Source of the DNA: Diphasiastrum complanatum
Lineage: Eukaryota; Streptophyta; Lycopodiopsida; Lycopodiales; Lycopodiaceae
Assembly: GCA_029204225.1 (NCBI GenBank)
Contig: CM055113.1
Location: forward strand, 27,882,272 to 27,946,271
Length of the DNA stretch: 64,000 nt
Reading direction: 5' to 3'
The position numbers and the translations under genes are program-made. Below are positions 1-13,877 of this stretch, piece by piece. Numbering within the stretch: position 1 is the first letter of the stretch; each line of letters begins with the position of its first letter. The notes beneath the pieces were generated by a model. It saw only the letters and a list, made by a program, of their open reading frames with translations. It ran no database searches and had not been told where the DNA came from.

Positions 1-24
1 CTTGTACATCCTTTTGCATGGACA

Positions 25-301
25 TAAGGAAGCGGACTCTGCGTCCGAAAAGAAGTCCGCGTCCGCGTCCGCGTCCGGACGCGGACGCGCCAGGGGTGCG
101 TCCGGGTCCTCGGACGCGTCCGCTTTTTTTTTTAATTTTTTTTTATTGTTTTAGAGTTATTTAGCCAAAAAAAAATAATGATAAAATCAAAAAAATATGG
201 AAGCGACCGACCCTGCGTCCGGGGGTCGGACGCGTCTGGGTCCGGACGCCGGACGTGGACGCGGAATGCCCACGTCCGACCCGGACCCTCATGTCTGGTG
301 C
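25..301. mobile_element. hAT-like non-autonomous element, GCGTCC-word type (candidate)
   Basis: A 9-bp direct repeat CATGGACAT occurs at 17-25 and 302-310. Between its copies lie two GC-rich blocks (about 34-130 and 198-290) made of the word GCGTCC and its complement in direct and inverted order, separated by a T/A-rich spacer. The block opening GGAAGCG...TGCGTCCG appears at 29 and again at about 197. The terminal inverted repeat is weak, so the exact ends and the superfamily are inferred from better-preserved elements with the same layout in this window. It lies in or beyond gene A intron 8. Confidence 0.5.
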
Positions 302-310
302 CATGGACAT

Positions 311-2283
311 TGCCACTGGGTAGAAAATGACTTCAAACCCATTGAACATCTTTATTTGGTAGTTGCTACTGGATTACCTGAGTGCATTGCAATTTTGGAA
401 CGCAAACGGAACACTCATTTTGCAACAATTCTGGAATCTCAGAGAGTTCTGAATCATAATGTCTCAAAGAATATCATTTCAATTGATATTCTTATGAGAG
501 GTCTTGCCAAGTAGCTATATGCGGTGAAAAAAACCATATAAAAAAGTTTTAAATGGTGCATGAAAAACTTTTCCATAACTTCAAACATACAATCAAAAAT
601 CAAAAAAACGCAATGCCAGGATGGGACTTATCCCAAAAATGCTTAGTTGCAAACTTGACCTCATTCTAGCAGTAGGAATGAGTTGCAGAGAAACAGCCTT
701 CAACACCATCATCTATGCGCTAATTTTGACCTCTTGGTTTGTCAAATTGATATGATTATTGGTGTGGTTGCTTACAACCAAGGTTGCAGTCCACGTTCCG
801 GAACGCAATCCGGGATTTCCCATTTTCCTAGAATGCAATTTTTTTTTTTTTTGTATAGTTGCCAATATGGGTATCATGTGAAAGGACATCAAAAAAGCAA
901 TTGTTATGCAGATCTGTTGCTTGGTTTCAGATGGCTGCGGGCTACATTGATTAGAAATCTGGACATCAGTAGATGGTTTAAGAAAACTGGCTGCATTTTC
1001 ATATGGTTTCAGAAATTTGAACTGTGTAGTTTGCCGACTGTTTCAGGTGCGAAACACCAAAAAGTGTGTTTTCACTCAAGGAGTTGGAGGCCAAATCATG
1101 AAGAGGCCCCCCAAACCCCTCACCGGGGGGCTACCGCCCCCCGGACCCCCCATTTCTCGGGGGGCTACCACCCCCCAAACCCCCTATTTCAGCTATTCCA
1201 AAAGAAGTATACAATTCCCGCCAATCTAAGGAAGGCTCCTTCTAACTCTTTCTATCATTTTCTAACAGAGAACGGAATCAGTAGATCTGCAAACCATTGG
1301 CATCAGAACACCATTCAAAACTGATTTAGTTAGTATTAAACTCAAAAAAAAAAAAAAAAACATGGCCATTACTCCTTTTTCCACACTAAAAAAAAATAAA
1401 AAAAATATAAAAAAAAAAAAATTGCAATCCGGGTCGCGGATCGCTGACGTTCCGGATCGCACGATCCGGAACGTTTTTGCAGCGGATCGCGCTGCAACAC
1501 AGCTTACAACAATCTAGTGGCATTTAATTCCATTAGTTTCACTTGTTAGTGAAGTTCAAAACTGTGGTTCTTGAGGTTCATACTGTTATTATGTTGCTAC
1601 TATACAATATTCTTAATGTCATCTTGTTATTCTTTGTAAGCCATACACGCAATCGTAGGTTTCACTTTAGGATCTAAATTCTATTCCAGCTTTTCATGTA
1701 TATGTGAAGAGTTGCAACCTTGTTTGAGATGTAAGGCTGCCTCTAAACCTTCTACTGTTGACCGACGGACTTATTTATTTTTAGGAGCATGAGAGTTGAT
1801 GGATAGACCTGTGCATCATTTGTTCCATAAGTAGCTGGCTGTGTGGCACAGTAGACCTCTCAACGATGCTACACAAAAGACCGAACATAGCTTGCACGCA
1901 CAACACCCATAGTTTAACCCATGAAAGTAATTGCTCAAAGCGGGAAGGGAAGTTATATGCTCTATATCCTTATCCTTTTTAGGCTTGTAAAAAAATGTAA
2001 ATATCTGAAAATGGCTTGCTCGTGAGCCTATGGTGACAAGATTGTCAATTGATGTAACAAGATCACTGGCTTGAAGTGACGTGCTTGTATTTAGTATGTG
2101 GATACTGGGTCACACAAAGAGTTTGCTGGACTGACCTCCTTAAAAGCAGTTGGCATGTAAAAGGGAAACGTGTCCTATGTTGTATGGGACACGTCATCTA
2201 GAACGTGAAAGACATGTTGTTTGACGAATTTATCAGCTTGTCAAGTTTACAAGCACCAAATGAGTACCATTGAATGAACATAC
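311..2283 (-). other. Gene A intron 8 or 3' flank, no exon recognised
   Basis: Outside the two small transposons, this stretch was searched for the exon 9 motif set of gene B (AERDGSNEY, GDISY) and nothing matched on the minus strand. It is AT-rich sequence without a recognisable gene. In gene B the exon 8 to exon 9 distance is only about 1 kb, so intron 8 of gene A is at least twice as long, or the 3' half of the gene is gone. Confidence 0.55.
779..1502. mobile_element. hAT-like non-autonomous element, TCCGGA-word type
   Basis: A 724-bp element flanked by a perfect 8-bp target duplication CTTACAAC (771-778 and 1503-1510), the size made by hAT transposases. The left end reads CAAGGTTGCAGTCC and the right end reads GCTGCAACACAG, so both ends share GTTGCAG as an inverted repeat. 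Words such as GTTCCGGAACG and ATCCGGA are packed at both ends next to long T and A runs. The middle (about 1110-1190) contains a C/G-rich hairpin-like tract with GGGGGGCTACC and CCGCCCCCC. No transposase is encoded; the open frame across it is not convincing as a gene. Confidence 0.75.
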
Positions 2284-5200
2284 CTTCCCCATATCACCAA
2301 AGATGACAACCCTTTGCAAGGAATCTTCCCCAGGAAAAGGTGGTGCTTTAAAAAACCCATCACGACCCCAAATGAAAGATCCATTTTGCAATCTGTGGGC
2401 TACCTTGTAGTGATATCTGCAACAGAAACAAGACAAGGAGTTCGACGTGGGCCTTTGAGACGTCTTACAGCAGAAAGATCAAAAGTATGGAGAGATTTGT
2501 GCACTTTGTAGATTTTCTTGAGAGCTCTCTTTGAAAAACTTGTTTTAAATAGTCCATCAGGAGTCCACATGAATATGCAACTACAAGTTTTCCTGAAAAG
2601 CTCTTCGCCTAGTGTGTTCTATAGATCTCATGTGATGCAGCAATAGTAGATAGATTAGATGTATATGAAGTCTAGGTCAAAATGTTAAACAAAGCTGATG
2701 GAAAAGTTGTTATAACCAACTGTCCAACAAGCATCCTTGTCCATTCTAGTGAACTTTTACACAGTCTGTCAAACTTAACCTTACTAGGCCATGCTCAATT
2801 CTGCAAACTGTAAATCAATCTGAAATTGCCAGCTAATTATTGAGCACCATTCAATAGGTGCATAACAAAGATGTTTAGGTAAACTAGATCAGAATATTAA
2901 TCTCATAACATGCGGCTGCAAGAGTCTTCCTTGCCGTGATTAAGATAGAATGTGCAACCCTTAACACCATGTTTCAGTTTTTGACCAACTATTGCCAGAA
3001 TGCCTTATGTGTATATAATAAAGTCAAGCTGAAAAGTAGCAGATTATTCCAGTTGTTGAGACCATGTGGAAAATTCTACTACTCATATGCAGAAGTTCTC
3101 CTGGTACACTGAAAAATAGCATGCTTACAGGCTAGCGAAGAATGTATAGAGTTATTTGCAGGAGTCTCTGAATCTTAATCAGACAGGGAACACTTACCTT
3201 GTGTTTGGCCAAAGTTCCTTCAAAGAAACGGTGTGAATGTAACCTGGATCGCGCCAGCCCACTGTCCTTGCAGGAGGGCCTAACAAGATGCAAAAACCAA
3301 TGTGAGTTGGGACTACATCAGTGTTTCTAATTGTTATTCATCAATAAAACAGTTTGCTGTTCAACAGGTTCATAGTGTATAACCTTAGCTGTGTCAAGTG
3401 ACATGATTCAAGTCAGGTGCACCCTTACTTTGAGAGTAAAACCAGTAGGCAAAGTCCTAAAAAATTTCATTGCATTTCCTCTGCATTTAGGATATGTCGT
3501 GCAACTGATCTAAAAACTGAAACCATGAAGCTAATTCCACAAAATAGGCAATGTCCATCATCATAGGGCATAGTGGGGGACAAGCCCTAATAACAAGACC
3601 TTCAGAAGGCTTAGAGAAATACAATTTCGGCAAAATCTATCTTTAAAAGCTGGAGCTAGGGGAAGAGGGTGGGGGTTATGTACCACACATATCTTTCTGT
3701 GTGAATGATAAGGTCCCAGCTCCTGAAGCATAAGCATCTTTTTTCTCTTCAGTTCCCCATATAACAAGAGGTGTTGCTTCACGTAAGCTATATCCGCTTG
3801 TCCAAGTTATGGAGACCTGCAAATCAGAAAAGTAGCGATTTACCTAGAGATATCAAGTGCCAATTCCATATGATACACAAAATGGCTTAAGAATTGAGTA
3901 ACTTTGAACTGAATTTACCGATTCAAGGTATGCTCAAGACAACAACCCAATAGCTTTATGAGACACGTTGGTGATGCTTTGCACTTACCTCATTCCAAAC
4001 ATTGCCAATAGCTAGTCTTGGATAAGCAGGTCTCTTGGGGTCAGCAAAGGTCACAGTATTTGAGACAGCAAGGAGAACAGGCTACAACAATCAGACGATA
4101 ACCACAATAAATATGTCAAATACAAATCTTGAAAGAACACGAAATTTGAGAAACAGCCATTTACATAAAGAACTGAAAGATACAATGGGTACTTAAATAC
4201 AAAGGATTAAATGCATAATTGGAAATTAAAGGGTAGTCTAAAATTTTTGGATTCTTTTATATTGGATTGAGCAGTGTAGCTAGGTCATAGAGCTTCATGC
4301 ACCATAAGGCTGGCTGCTGGCCACACATTTACATTGAGGCAAATACTGAAAGGAAGTAAGTTTACTACTTTATCAATTTTGTGAGAGCCATTTGACAAGG
4401 TTCCATGCTGTACTTTGATGAAAAGCTTACGTGACTCAGATCACCCAGAGGACACAGTACTTGCAAGGGTGAAACTAGACAGGGGATTGACACAAAATAT
4501 GTGACGTTTTATCCCATTAGTTATGAGGACCATCAAGGTTGTCCTATGCCATTGACACTTTTTTGTAGTCATTGCCTTGATGACCTAGAGGAGGTTAGAC
4601 ATATGACTACCAGACTTAGTTACAGGTTTGCAAATGTTCTAATGTCATCCTTATGATGCAAATGATGTGAATCCAGTTTTATCGCCTAGAGAGGGCCTGT
4701 CTACAGATAAGCACTTGCCAAGTATAGAGTTTTTGATAAGTTCTAGTGGTGGACACCTTAAAGAGCAAAATTATGAGCTTCAACACTGCAAAGAGAGCCA
4801 TCGTGATGCTTTACGTTGTCAAGTCAAGTTACATGGTTCTCAAATCTACAAGGATGATGATCTTAAGTACATATGAGTTGAGGAGACACGTTAAGGCCTT
4901 TCAGGAGGCCAGATTGATAGGTAGACATGTTATCTATAGAGATGGTCAAATCCGTTACCTTGGGAATACACCTACGAATTTGAAGAAATAGGAAGTTGGG
5001 GCCCTCAGGATAGGGAGCATCTCGGGGCTCCTTCCACGCACCTTCAAATTGGTGTATGGAAATCTAATGGCATACACTCATCATCTACTTTTGATGGCCT
5101 GATTGATTGCGTTCTAGACAAGATTTGCCATTTTTTATGGAGACTCAAAAGAGTCCAGAGAGGGACTACCTACTTTTCCAAGATACATATGGGATTCGAT

Positions 5201-8200
5201 ATATCGACCTGTGACTCAATCAACGAGTGGGCATGGTTCTAGTGGAGTCGCTTGTTTATACAAGGAGTCTCTCCACTTGATCATCGAGTTCATCAGACAT
5301 GACAAGTATGCACGATATATTTGGATTCGCATTGATGGACAAAGTGTTGGTTTGGACAAAGACCTCTTTGTTGTTGCATGTTACTTTCCTCCAGAGTCCT
5401 CCGGAGTCCTTTGTTGAGGGCCTTGGATCCCCTTACATTGATCTCTCCTCAGATGTTGTCAGATATGCGAGTGTGGATATGTCTTTTTTGCTGGGGATTC
5501 CAATGCCAGGACGGCCTCATGACAATCAAAGTTCCATGATGTTACCGACCAACATGCCCTTGACATTGATGATTTGGGAGTACAAGAATATTTGATGATA
5601 ACATGGGACCTGTTACCTCATACGGCGAGTATTTGCTGCAGTTTGGTGAAGCCCATGAGTTAGCCATCTATGATGGCTTAGCTTGTTGGCTTAATTCTAG
5701 TAGATATACATGTCACCCTCATAGTGGAGGTCACAATGTAGTTGACTATCTCATGGAGTCACCATCCTCCATCCCTTTCATCTTTGATCTTCGTATTTCT
5801 CCTAATACTCTCTCTGATCACTCTTTCCTCTTCTTTGGTCTTGGCACTTTTGTTTCACCACAACCATCTCCCCACCTCTCACTTGATCGTACACCCAAAT
5901 ATACATTTGACCCTTCATACTAGGCAGGTTCATTACCTTAATAATATCTCTATCGGCTCTCGCCAACAGGGAGTTGGGGCGCTCGAGCATGGGAGCGTCC
6001 TAGGGCCCCATCCGCACCATTTGCATATTAGAGTTTGGAATTGTAACGGCCTATAGTCATCATCTACCGCTAGAAATCTTATAGATTTCATTATAGAGAG
6101 GAATGTATTATTCTTTATGGAGACATACGAGAGCCAAGTCAAAGGACTACCTACATTTTCAGGATACAAGTGGGATTCAATATATAGGACAAACGCGAGT
6201 GGCAGAGGCTCAAGTGCGGTCGCATGCTTATACAGGGAGTCACTACATCCGAGCATGGAGCTCATTAAACATGATGAGTCCGCACGGTTTATCTAGGTTT
6301 GCCTCATAGGACGTGGTATTGGTTGGACAGGGATCTCTATATTATAGCATGCTACTTTCCTCCAAAGTCAAATTAGGCAACTACATGCTTTGGACAAGCT
6401 GGTTGCCAAGCTCACTATTCCACCATTAACCATGTCTTCGCTCTTCGAGCTATTGTCGAGGAATCCATACATAAGAGACATAGGTTTACTATTGTTTTGT
6501 TGACTTCAGATTAGCCTTTGACTCTATCCCACGCTCCCTCCTCATCCAGAGATTACGTGACCTTGGCTTCTCCACTGACAAAGTTCTTGCGGTGACGACA
6601 GTTTATGAGAGGGTTCTTGGTTGCTTTCAGAGTGATACATGCATATCAAAGCATATCTAGAGTACCTATTACATACCTATGGAACTAGCAGTACTTTAGT
6701 GACCCCTATATCTCCATTTAATGTTGAGCGCTAAATGGCAAGTTACCCTTGGATAAGAGGTACCCTTAGGATTAAGGGTAGGTGCCTTTGGATAAGGGCA
6801 GGCAAGTGACTATACCTTGGTCAGAGGTATGGAATCAAGTTACCCTTGGATAAGGGGTACCCTTAGGATTAAGGGTATATGCCTTTAGATTAAGGTACTG
6901 GTGTCCTTGGATAAGGGCAGGTAGGTGTCTTATGCATTGGTCGGAGGTAGGGAACCTAGTGAGGTGTTAGAAAGTCATTACCATGGGTGTTTTGGCTATT
7001 TTTCCAAACCTTGGGCCTCAACCTTGAACCATATCACTTTATTGGTCTTGGACCAAAGTATACAAGCACAACTTGGGCAATGGCTATCAAACCCATTTCT
7101 TGGAGTTGGATATAGGAGGGTTCCCTATTCTACCACGCTACTTGGATTCAAGATGGTCTGAGATTCTCATTAGGCCAGCTCCACATCTCCGCGTCTCATC
7201 ACATCAACTCAAGATTGAGACTAAAGGCTTCCAAGGTACCCTCCGGGAAGCGAGTATTTGCCAGTTATGTTCTCTATCTAAGGTACAATTTGAGGATCAC
7301 TTCTTATTCGGATGCCCAGTCTATTATGAGATCAGGGGACAATATCACTACCTCTTTCAAGATGTTCCTGTCACAGTGAGATCTATTATAGCATATGATG
7401 ATCCACAGTGTGTTGCACTCATGGTCAAGGAGATGCGTTCATTACGACATGATTTATGCTAGCCAGTGCAGCTGAGTCATTTCCGCACGCAGCTCCAGAT
7501 TACATCCTCTTTCAGAAGATCACGGACTGATCTAGCCTCAACTGATAGTGATGATGACAATGACACTTTGAGCCATAGAGACCAAAGACGACACATTACT
7601 CAAATTCGAATGGTTCCCAAAGCCACAATTCATGCCCTGAGGGTTCACACATATCACAGATGACTCCACCGACGACGTCAACAGCACGTGCATCCTCCAG
7701 CAGCAGCAGCAGCTCCTCCTATATCACATCTTTCTTTAGTAGCAGCCCCCCCGGACTTGATGACATCATGTTACCATTTCCATTATGTTTGCGGGTATAT
7801 TAGATGCACTCTGATTGATATACTTAGCTTACTTTTCTTTACTGTTTTGGAGACATTTCATTTGCTCCCCATTGTATCACACTTGACATCCTCCAAAAAT
7901 AGATTATTTTTCACTTCCAATCTTACATGATTTTGAATTTGTCACTTCACTTTGAGAAATAATCTATTTCCACAATGCACAGTTATTATGGGCACTAATG
8001 ACCAGAGTGAAAGCTACTTGACAAAGTGGCATGGTATGCAAATACTAAGCTTCTAGACATTTGGACTTGAAAATCCTGCAAACTTACTACTTCATTTCTT
8101 TCACTATGAGCAAATTCTTACTTAGTTTCACTCAAGATGAGAGTCCTCATAATATGAATCAAACCAATGTTGCAGCCAATTGTCGACAATCGTCGACAAA

Positions 8201-11200
8201 ACACATGTTCCAGATCGACAATGATTCACGAAGGTCACGAAAAAAAAAGTTCTGTTCTTTTTGTAAGGAGAAAAGAGTAATGGCCGAAAAAAAAAATTTG
8301 ATAGTCTACTTATACTAAAATGTTTTGATAATTGATTTGGCTAGTTGGTCTCCTTAAATAGTTGACTACTGGAGTTTCTAGTAGTGATTTAATTTTACTA
8401 TTAGAAGATTTTCCTGAATTATTTACACTGGTAAATTGGTTCCCAATAGCACAATTCTATAGGCCTTTAAAAAGGTCTTGGGAGCTCAAGTCCAGCATTG
8501 TTTACAGTGTACACAGTGTACGGCTGAATTTGAACCCACTATATCCAAGTTCCAGAGAAAAGAATCAGCTCATTTATTTATGTCATGATTTCCAAAGTAT
8601 CAATTTATCTGTAACGTAGGCTATTAAGTTTTGTTTCACAAGTTCATCTTATCCGTTCTCATCATCCATGAGTATGGGACCTAACTAGCATTAAGTGTTA
8701 TAATTACTTGCAATAGCTCATGATTCCAAAAGAGCTTCCCTCAATACACCATTTTTAACAATCTACTGCTGATAAAGTGGCATACTTCCAGCCTTTACAA
8801 TTCTCCTAGAAAAATTTCAAGTTGTAAAAATAAAATTTGCGTTATGGAAAACCCTAGCCCTATCTGGAACATGATCCGAATCGCATTTCAGATCATGGGA
8901 TGCAACTATGAATCAAACGTATTATATACCTTTTACAACAAGGGACAGGTGACATAACCTGAATTTGATCAAAAGAATATTCAATCTTTGCTACAAAAGT
9001 AGACATGAAGGCTCTAAAGATTAAATAAATATTGAATGTGCAATGATCGTCTCTAAATGTTGAACTTTGCATGATTATAGTATAATCCATTCTCTATTTG
9101 ATTAGTGTCATTCCTTATAGCATCACGGAAATAAACAATTTGATCTGAGATAGAGATTCAAGTTGATGTTAAATAAGCAGTAAATCTATGCTTTTAGTGT
9201 TAAAGCGACCTGGATGATTCAGCCAACTTATTACGTACATTGTATAGATCCCCTGAGAAATACCCAAAAGCAAAGTCAGCTCGTTGATTGATGAGCCGAA
9301 ACTTCAGAAACCCTTCCCCACTGCTTGCGTAATTTTGTGACGAGTAATTGGCATATTGATACTGTGTTGTCATCCAAAGGCAAAACAAATTGAGGAGCGT
9401 CAGAACTCTCTCTTGTATAAATAGAAATTCTGTGTCTAAGCCATGTCCCTAGCTTTTTAAAGTCTAATGCCAGCAGAACATTCTTATTTTTGAAAACAAA
9501 AGGATACCTGCACATGGCATGCATCAGCGAATTTCAAGAATTTTAATCAAAATGTCCCCTTGTAAGAACTCGTGAAAACCTCATATACTGGACAAAGCGC
9601 TTCTCACCTTGATTGGAGCAGTGCATAACAATGGGGGGAAATCTCTATTAGTCACAGGTAAATCCTCCACACAGACTGAAGCACTGGCAATACAGCAAAC
9701 CAAAAATTCATCAGATATAGTGCTTTGTTTGTGTTGCACTTTATCCAAAACATGGCAGCTTTTGGAACCATAATGCTTTACGCACCATGTGTATTTCAAT
9801 AAATGTGATCACCGCAAACTCACAATCTGAAGCTTGTCTTATTAATAAACTTCTAAAATTGTGCTATATGGATCTGCAAACAGAGTTTAAGCTAAAAACC
9901 ACTGGCATGTAAAAAGGTCCAAGAATCCAAAATATTTGCCAGTTCCTTTGAGGTATTCCAAAAATTTTGCCTAAAGTATTTTCTCATTTTACTTTGCTTT
10001 TTTAGTGCACCTGTTGGAGCCATAGAACCCACGTGGGTTCTGGGAACCGTGGAAGGAACCGTACCACGGTTCCTTGAACCGTGGTACAGTTCATGTAAAA
10101 AATTAATTAATTAATTAATTAATTAATTTTCCTAAATTTCCCCCCAAAACCCCTCAAAGCTAGTTTTTGTCCCTCTCTCTCTCTGTCTCCCTCTCTCTTA
10201 TCAATTTGGGAGATCAAATCATTTGAAGTAAATCATCTAAGTAGGGAGAATCTGCTTTTTATGAAAACAAAATTGGCATTTTTTTAGCATTTTTTTGGGC
10301 TATTTTTGGGGGCTGGGACAAAAAACAAATTAATTAATCAATTATTCAGTGCGGTTCACCACGGTTCTGGGCAAAAAATCTAAAGAACCGTACGGTTCAC
10401 TGTACGGTTCTCAGAACCGTGGTGAACCGTTAATGGTTCATTGATTCTATGGTTGGAGCAAACATTTTTATGAGAAAGACAACTTAATTCCTTGGTTGGC
10501 TTGTGCATTGTTTGCAGATTCAAGTTTGGGAGGACAGCTAAGACTTATTCTTTTCAAAAAGGTAATACTGTGGTCATAAAAATTAAGTTTTTCAAGGTTT
10601 TGAAGACACTTGTCGACGTCTGACCTAGGGTGACATCATTTCTTGGACTCTAGTATATAATTTCCACATTGCTACATATTTTCACCTGTCGCTACTATAT
10701 TCTATATGCAAATGCAAAGTTTTCATCGCATACATTCATCATCTGGTTTTTACTGACGCCCTTATTTTTCGAATTATGGTCCTTTTGATTGGCATGCTAT
10801 TATTTAATTGCATCTCGTTGAGTTTTTATGGTATACTACCGTCATCCGATACATATTTATGCCTTCACATTTGGCATTCCTAGTCTGTTTGTATCATGTA
10901 ATCCATAGTCAGCAGTTCTAGTCTTGTGATGGTTCTCTTGTAAGTGGTTACAACATTAGTGCATACATTTGTTTTCTTTGTTCTTTTAGTAAAATAGGTT
11001 CAAAAGTGAGCCAAAGCATTGGGTACAAATTTTCAAACTTTTCTATATCGATCCCAGAATAACTGTCCACATAGCATCGGGTAGTCAAGATTCTAATTGC
11101 ATGTGTATGCCTCCACTGCCCTTTTGATGTTTTAATGATGACCATGTAAGTTTGTATGGAGGTTATGCATGGTACCCTAGAGATATCATATGGTTACATA

Positions 11201-13759
11201 TGGTACTTGTTAGAATAGTAAGCCTAGTTCACTTTCGGTCTTCTTCGGTTGATACACTGTTCTACCGTAAGTAGTAGTTTTTTGTTTTTTGATACATGCT
11301 GCAATGTTGTGTGCCACGTCAACGGTACTCGAGTCAATGAGATGGGACAGATTTCCCATAATGGGGACTGGATTGCCATGCAAAGGTACCCCCTAGAAAT
11401 TAGTACTTAATTATATGTACTGTTTTTCCTTCAGTTTGATTACGCAGTTCTCAGAGCATTGTTGGGGTGTGGTGTACTATTTCTTTCAGCTCTTGTGATT
11501 TGTCTACCTATAGTTTTGAATCCAATGCATCATTCTAAGTTTTATCGCTTTCTACATTCACCCAGAATGAAAGAGGGTGTTGAATTAGCCAGTTAAGGAT
11601 TCCTTCTTCCACTATAAGATAAATAATGATATGAACCATGTTATGAAGTAAGAATCAATAGTAACTGTGGATGAGCAGATTGCAATAAACATTTCTTAAG
11701 CAATGTACATACACCACTTTTCACACCATATAGAAATTGTTCATTATTCTAGTCACTGGTGCTCAAACACTAAGTGGCTTATTAGAAGTATAGGAAAAAG
11801 AAAGTACTTGAAAGATGCTGGTGAAAAGACACCTATCCAATCAGTTATTGCTGCCCCAATAGGTCGTTTGAAAGTCACCGTCACATAATCTGCATGCTTC
11901 CCCTGCAAAGTAGACCAAGTTACAAGAAGGTGAGCTTGTATACAACAAAAATAACCTCTTGTCCACAGTTTTTCATTCTCTCTTGCTACAATCTAATATA
12001 TATGTGGTGACTTTCATATGATTAAACTCATGAATCTCCTTCCAGAGTCCAAGAATAAATATAATCAAATTCTACATATAACAAAACTTCTTTCATCCAT
12101 AACTTTGGATGATTTTCAAGAGTGTCAATCAAATAAATAAGTAAACAGATTGTCGTACTTAACAAAGCTAAGACTATTAGCATCAACAATTATGTTGTGT
12201 TTGTAATGACTCACCTTGGATCCACAACCTATGGTAAACGCCACGCCTACAAGAAACACTAATGATAAGGACATCAGACGATCCGCCCATCCATCAGACG
12301 ATCCGCCCATCCATCGAGTAATACTCAACTATGTGCAATGAGATCTACACCAACATAACTAATCAGCCCCCTAAGCCATAGTTGTGGTGTCCCATGCCAC
12401 CACAATCCATCTCCATATCAAAGACGCCTTACCTAGGTATTGGATGATCTCAGGACTCACACTCCATATAATAAGGACTTACTTTGGATCCAACCTATGA
12501 TAATGATACCAACAAACAATTTGACCATCTATAGAGTTCACCCATAGTCACGCCCTTGCAGTGAGAACTTCACCAACATAATTGATCTATCAGTTGAACT
12601 CTAACCATGGTGTCCCATACCACCGCAACCCATCCCCATACTATCCCTATTCGAGTTATCGGATGACCTAAAAACTCATAAAAATTACTAACAACATAAC
12701 ACTCATCCAATAAATACCTCAAGCGTGCCATGCCCTCGTAGATATGAAGACAAAGCCCTCTAGCATGTTTCCAGTGCATGTGTAGCTAACTCTCACCTTG
12801 AATGTCCATGCATTACTTGTCCACTAGTAATCATTTCTAACTATATTCACAGCTCCTCATGCATACACTATATGTTATCTCTAACTTAAGTCATGAATTT
12901 CTAAGTGTCACTATATCTACCTTGAGCCAATTCAAGTCCCTAATCTCCTCTTTACCTCCCTTGGCCTAACTTGGCCGATTCACCCAAGTTAAATAGGTAC
13001 ATAATATACTTCCCTCCTTGAAGACATTTCTATCCTCGAAGATGAAACTTGAGAAAGATTTTCTTGCAGCTTTCAATCCCTTCTAATCCACGTTTCCAAC
13101 GAACCAGACATAAGTCATCACAATGGGTATTCCAAAAGCAACACACAATACTCACTAAGCATAATATATCAACTGTAAAATAGCGCTAAACTAAAAGCAA
13201 CTACCATAAACTAATGCAAATGCATAGAGGAAACCAAGCGAGAGGGTGTCACATGTACTTTGAATCCCTTTTCCAGCTATAAATTGTAAATTGTAATTAT
13301 TAGGTACTCTGATAGCCCAAGAAAGCTATACGAAAATGTCAACTTATAGGACCCCAACAACTGAGATATCCACCAAAAGTGTGCGATACCAAGATATTAT
13401 ATTTGGACGAAGATCTTCCTTTCGTCCAAGTACAAGAACGCAAAAGGCGAGACAAAAAGCTATAACAACTAAAAAGCGGCTAATCTATAGAGATGGTATT
13501 ATAAGTTTTGTGGATCGTAAGCATATGTTTAATAATGGGAGTTTGAAATGAGTTAGAATCAGAGCTATAGAAATGAAGAGTTGTCCAGTTGATCTTATAA
13601 GTGGTCTTCGTACGATATAATTCTGGCTATAAAACTTTTTTTTCTTTGTTGTCGGAATCTTTTTAGTTAGGCTTGCTTTGAGGGCATTGATCCATCTAGT
13701 CACCGTCATACCTGCAGTACTTGTTTTCCCTTATATGCCTTTTGGCCTAGAAAATATGT

Positions 13760-13832
<73 letters not shown>

Positions 13833-13837
13833 CCCTT

Positions 13838-13877
<40 letters not shown>

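Noticed and set aside
683-1324. 213-codon open frame
   Set aside because: It lies largely inside the hAT-like element, crosses homopolymers and a C/G hairpin, and has no recognisable domain.
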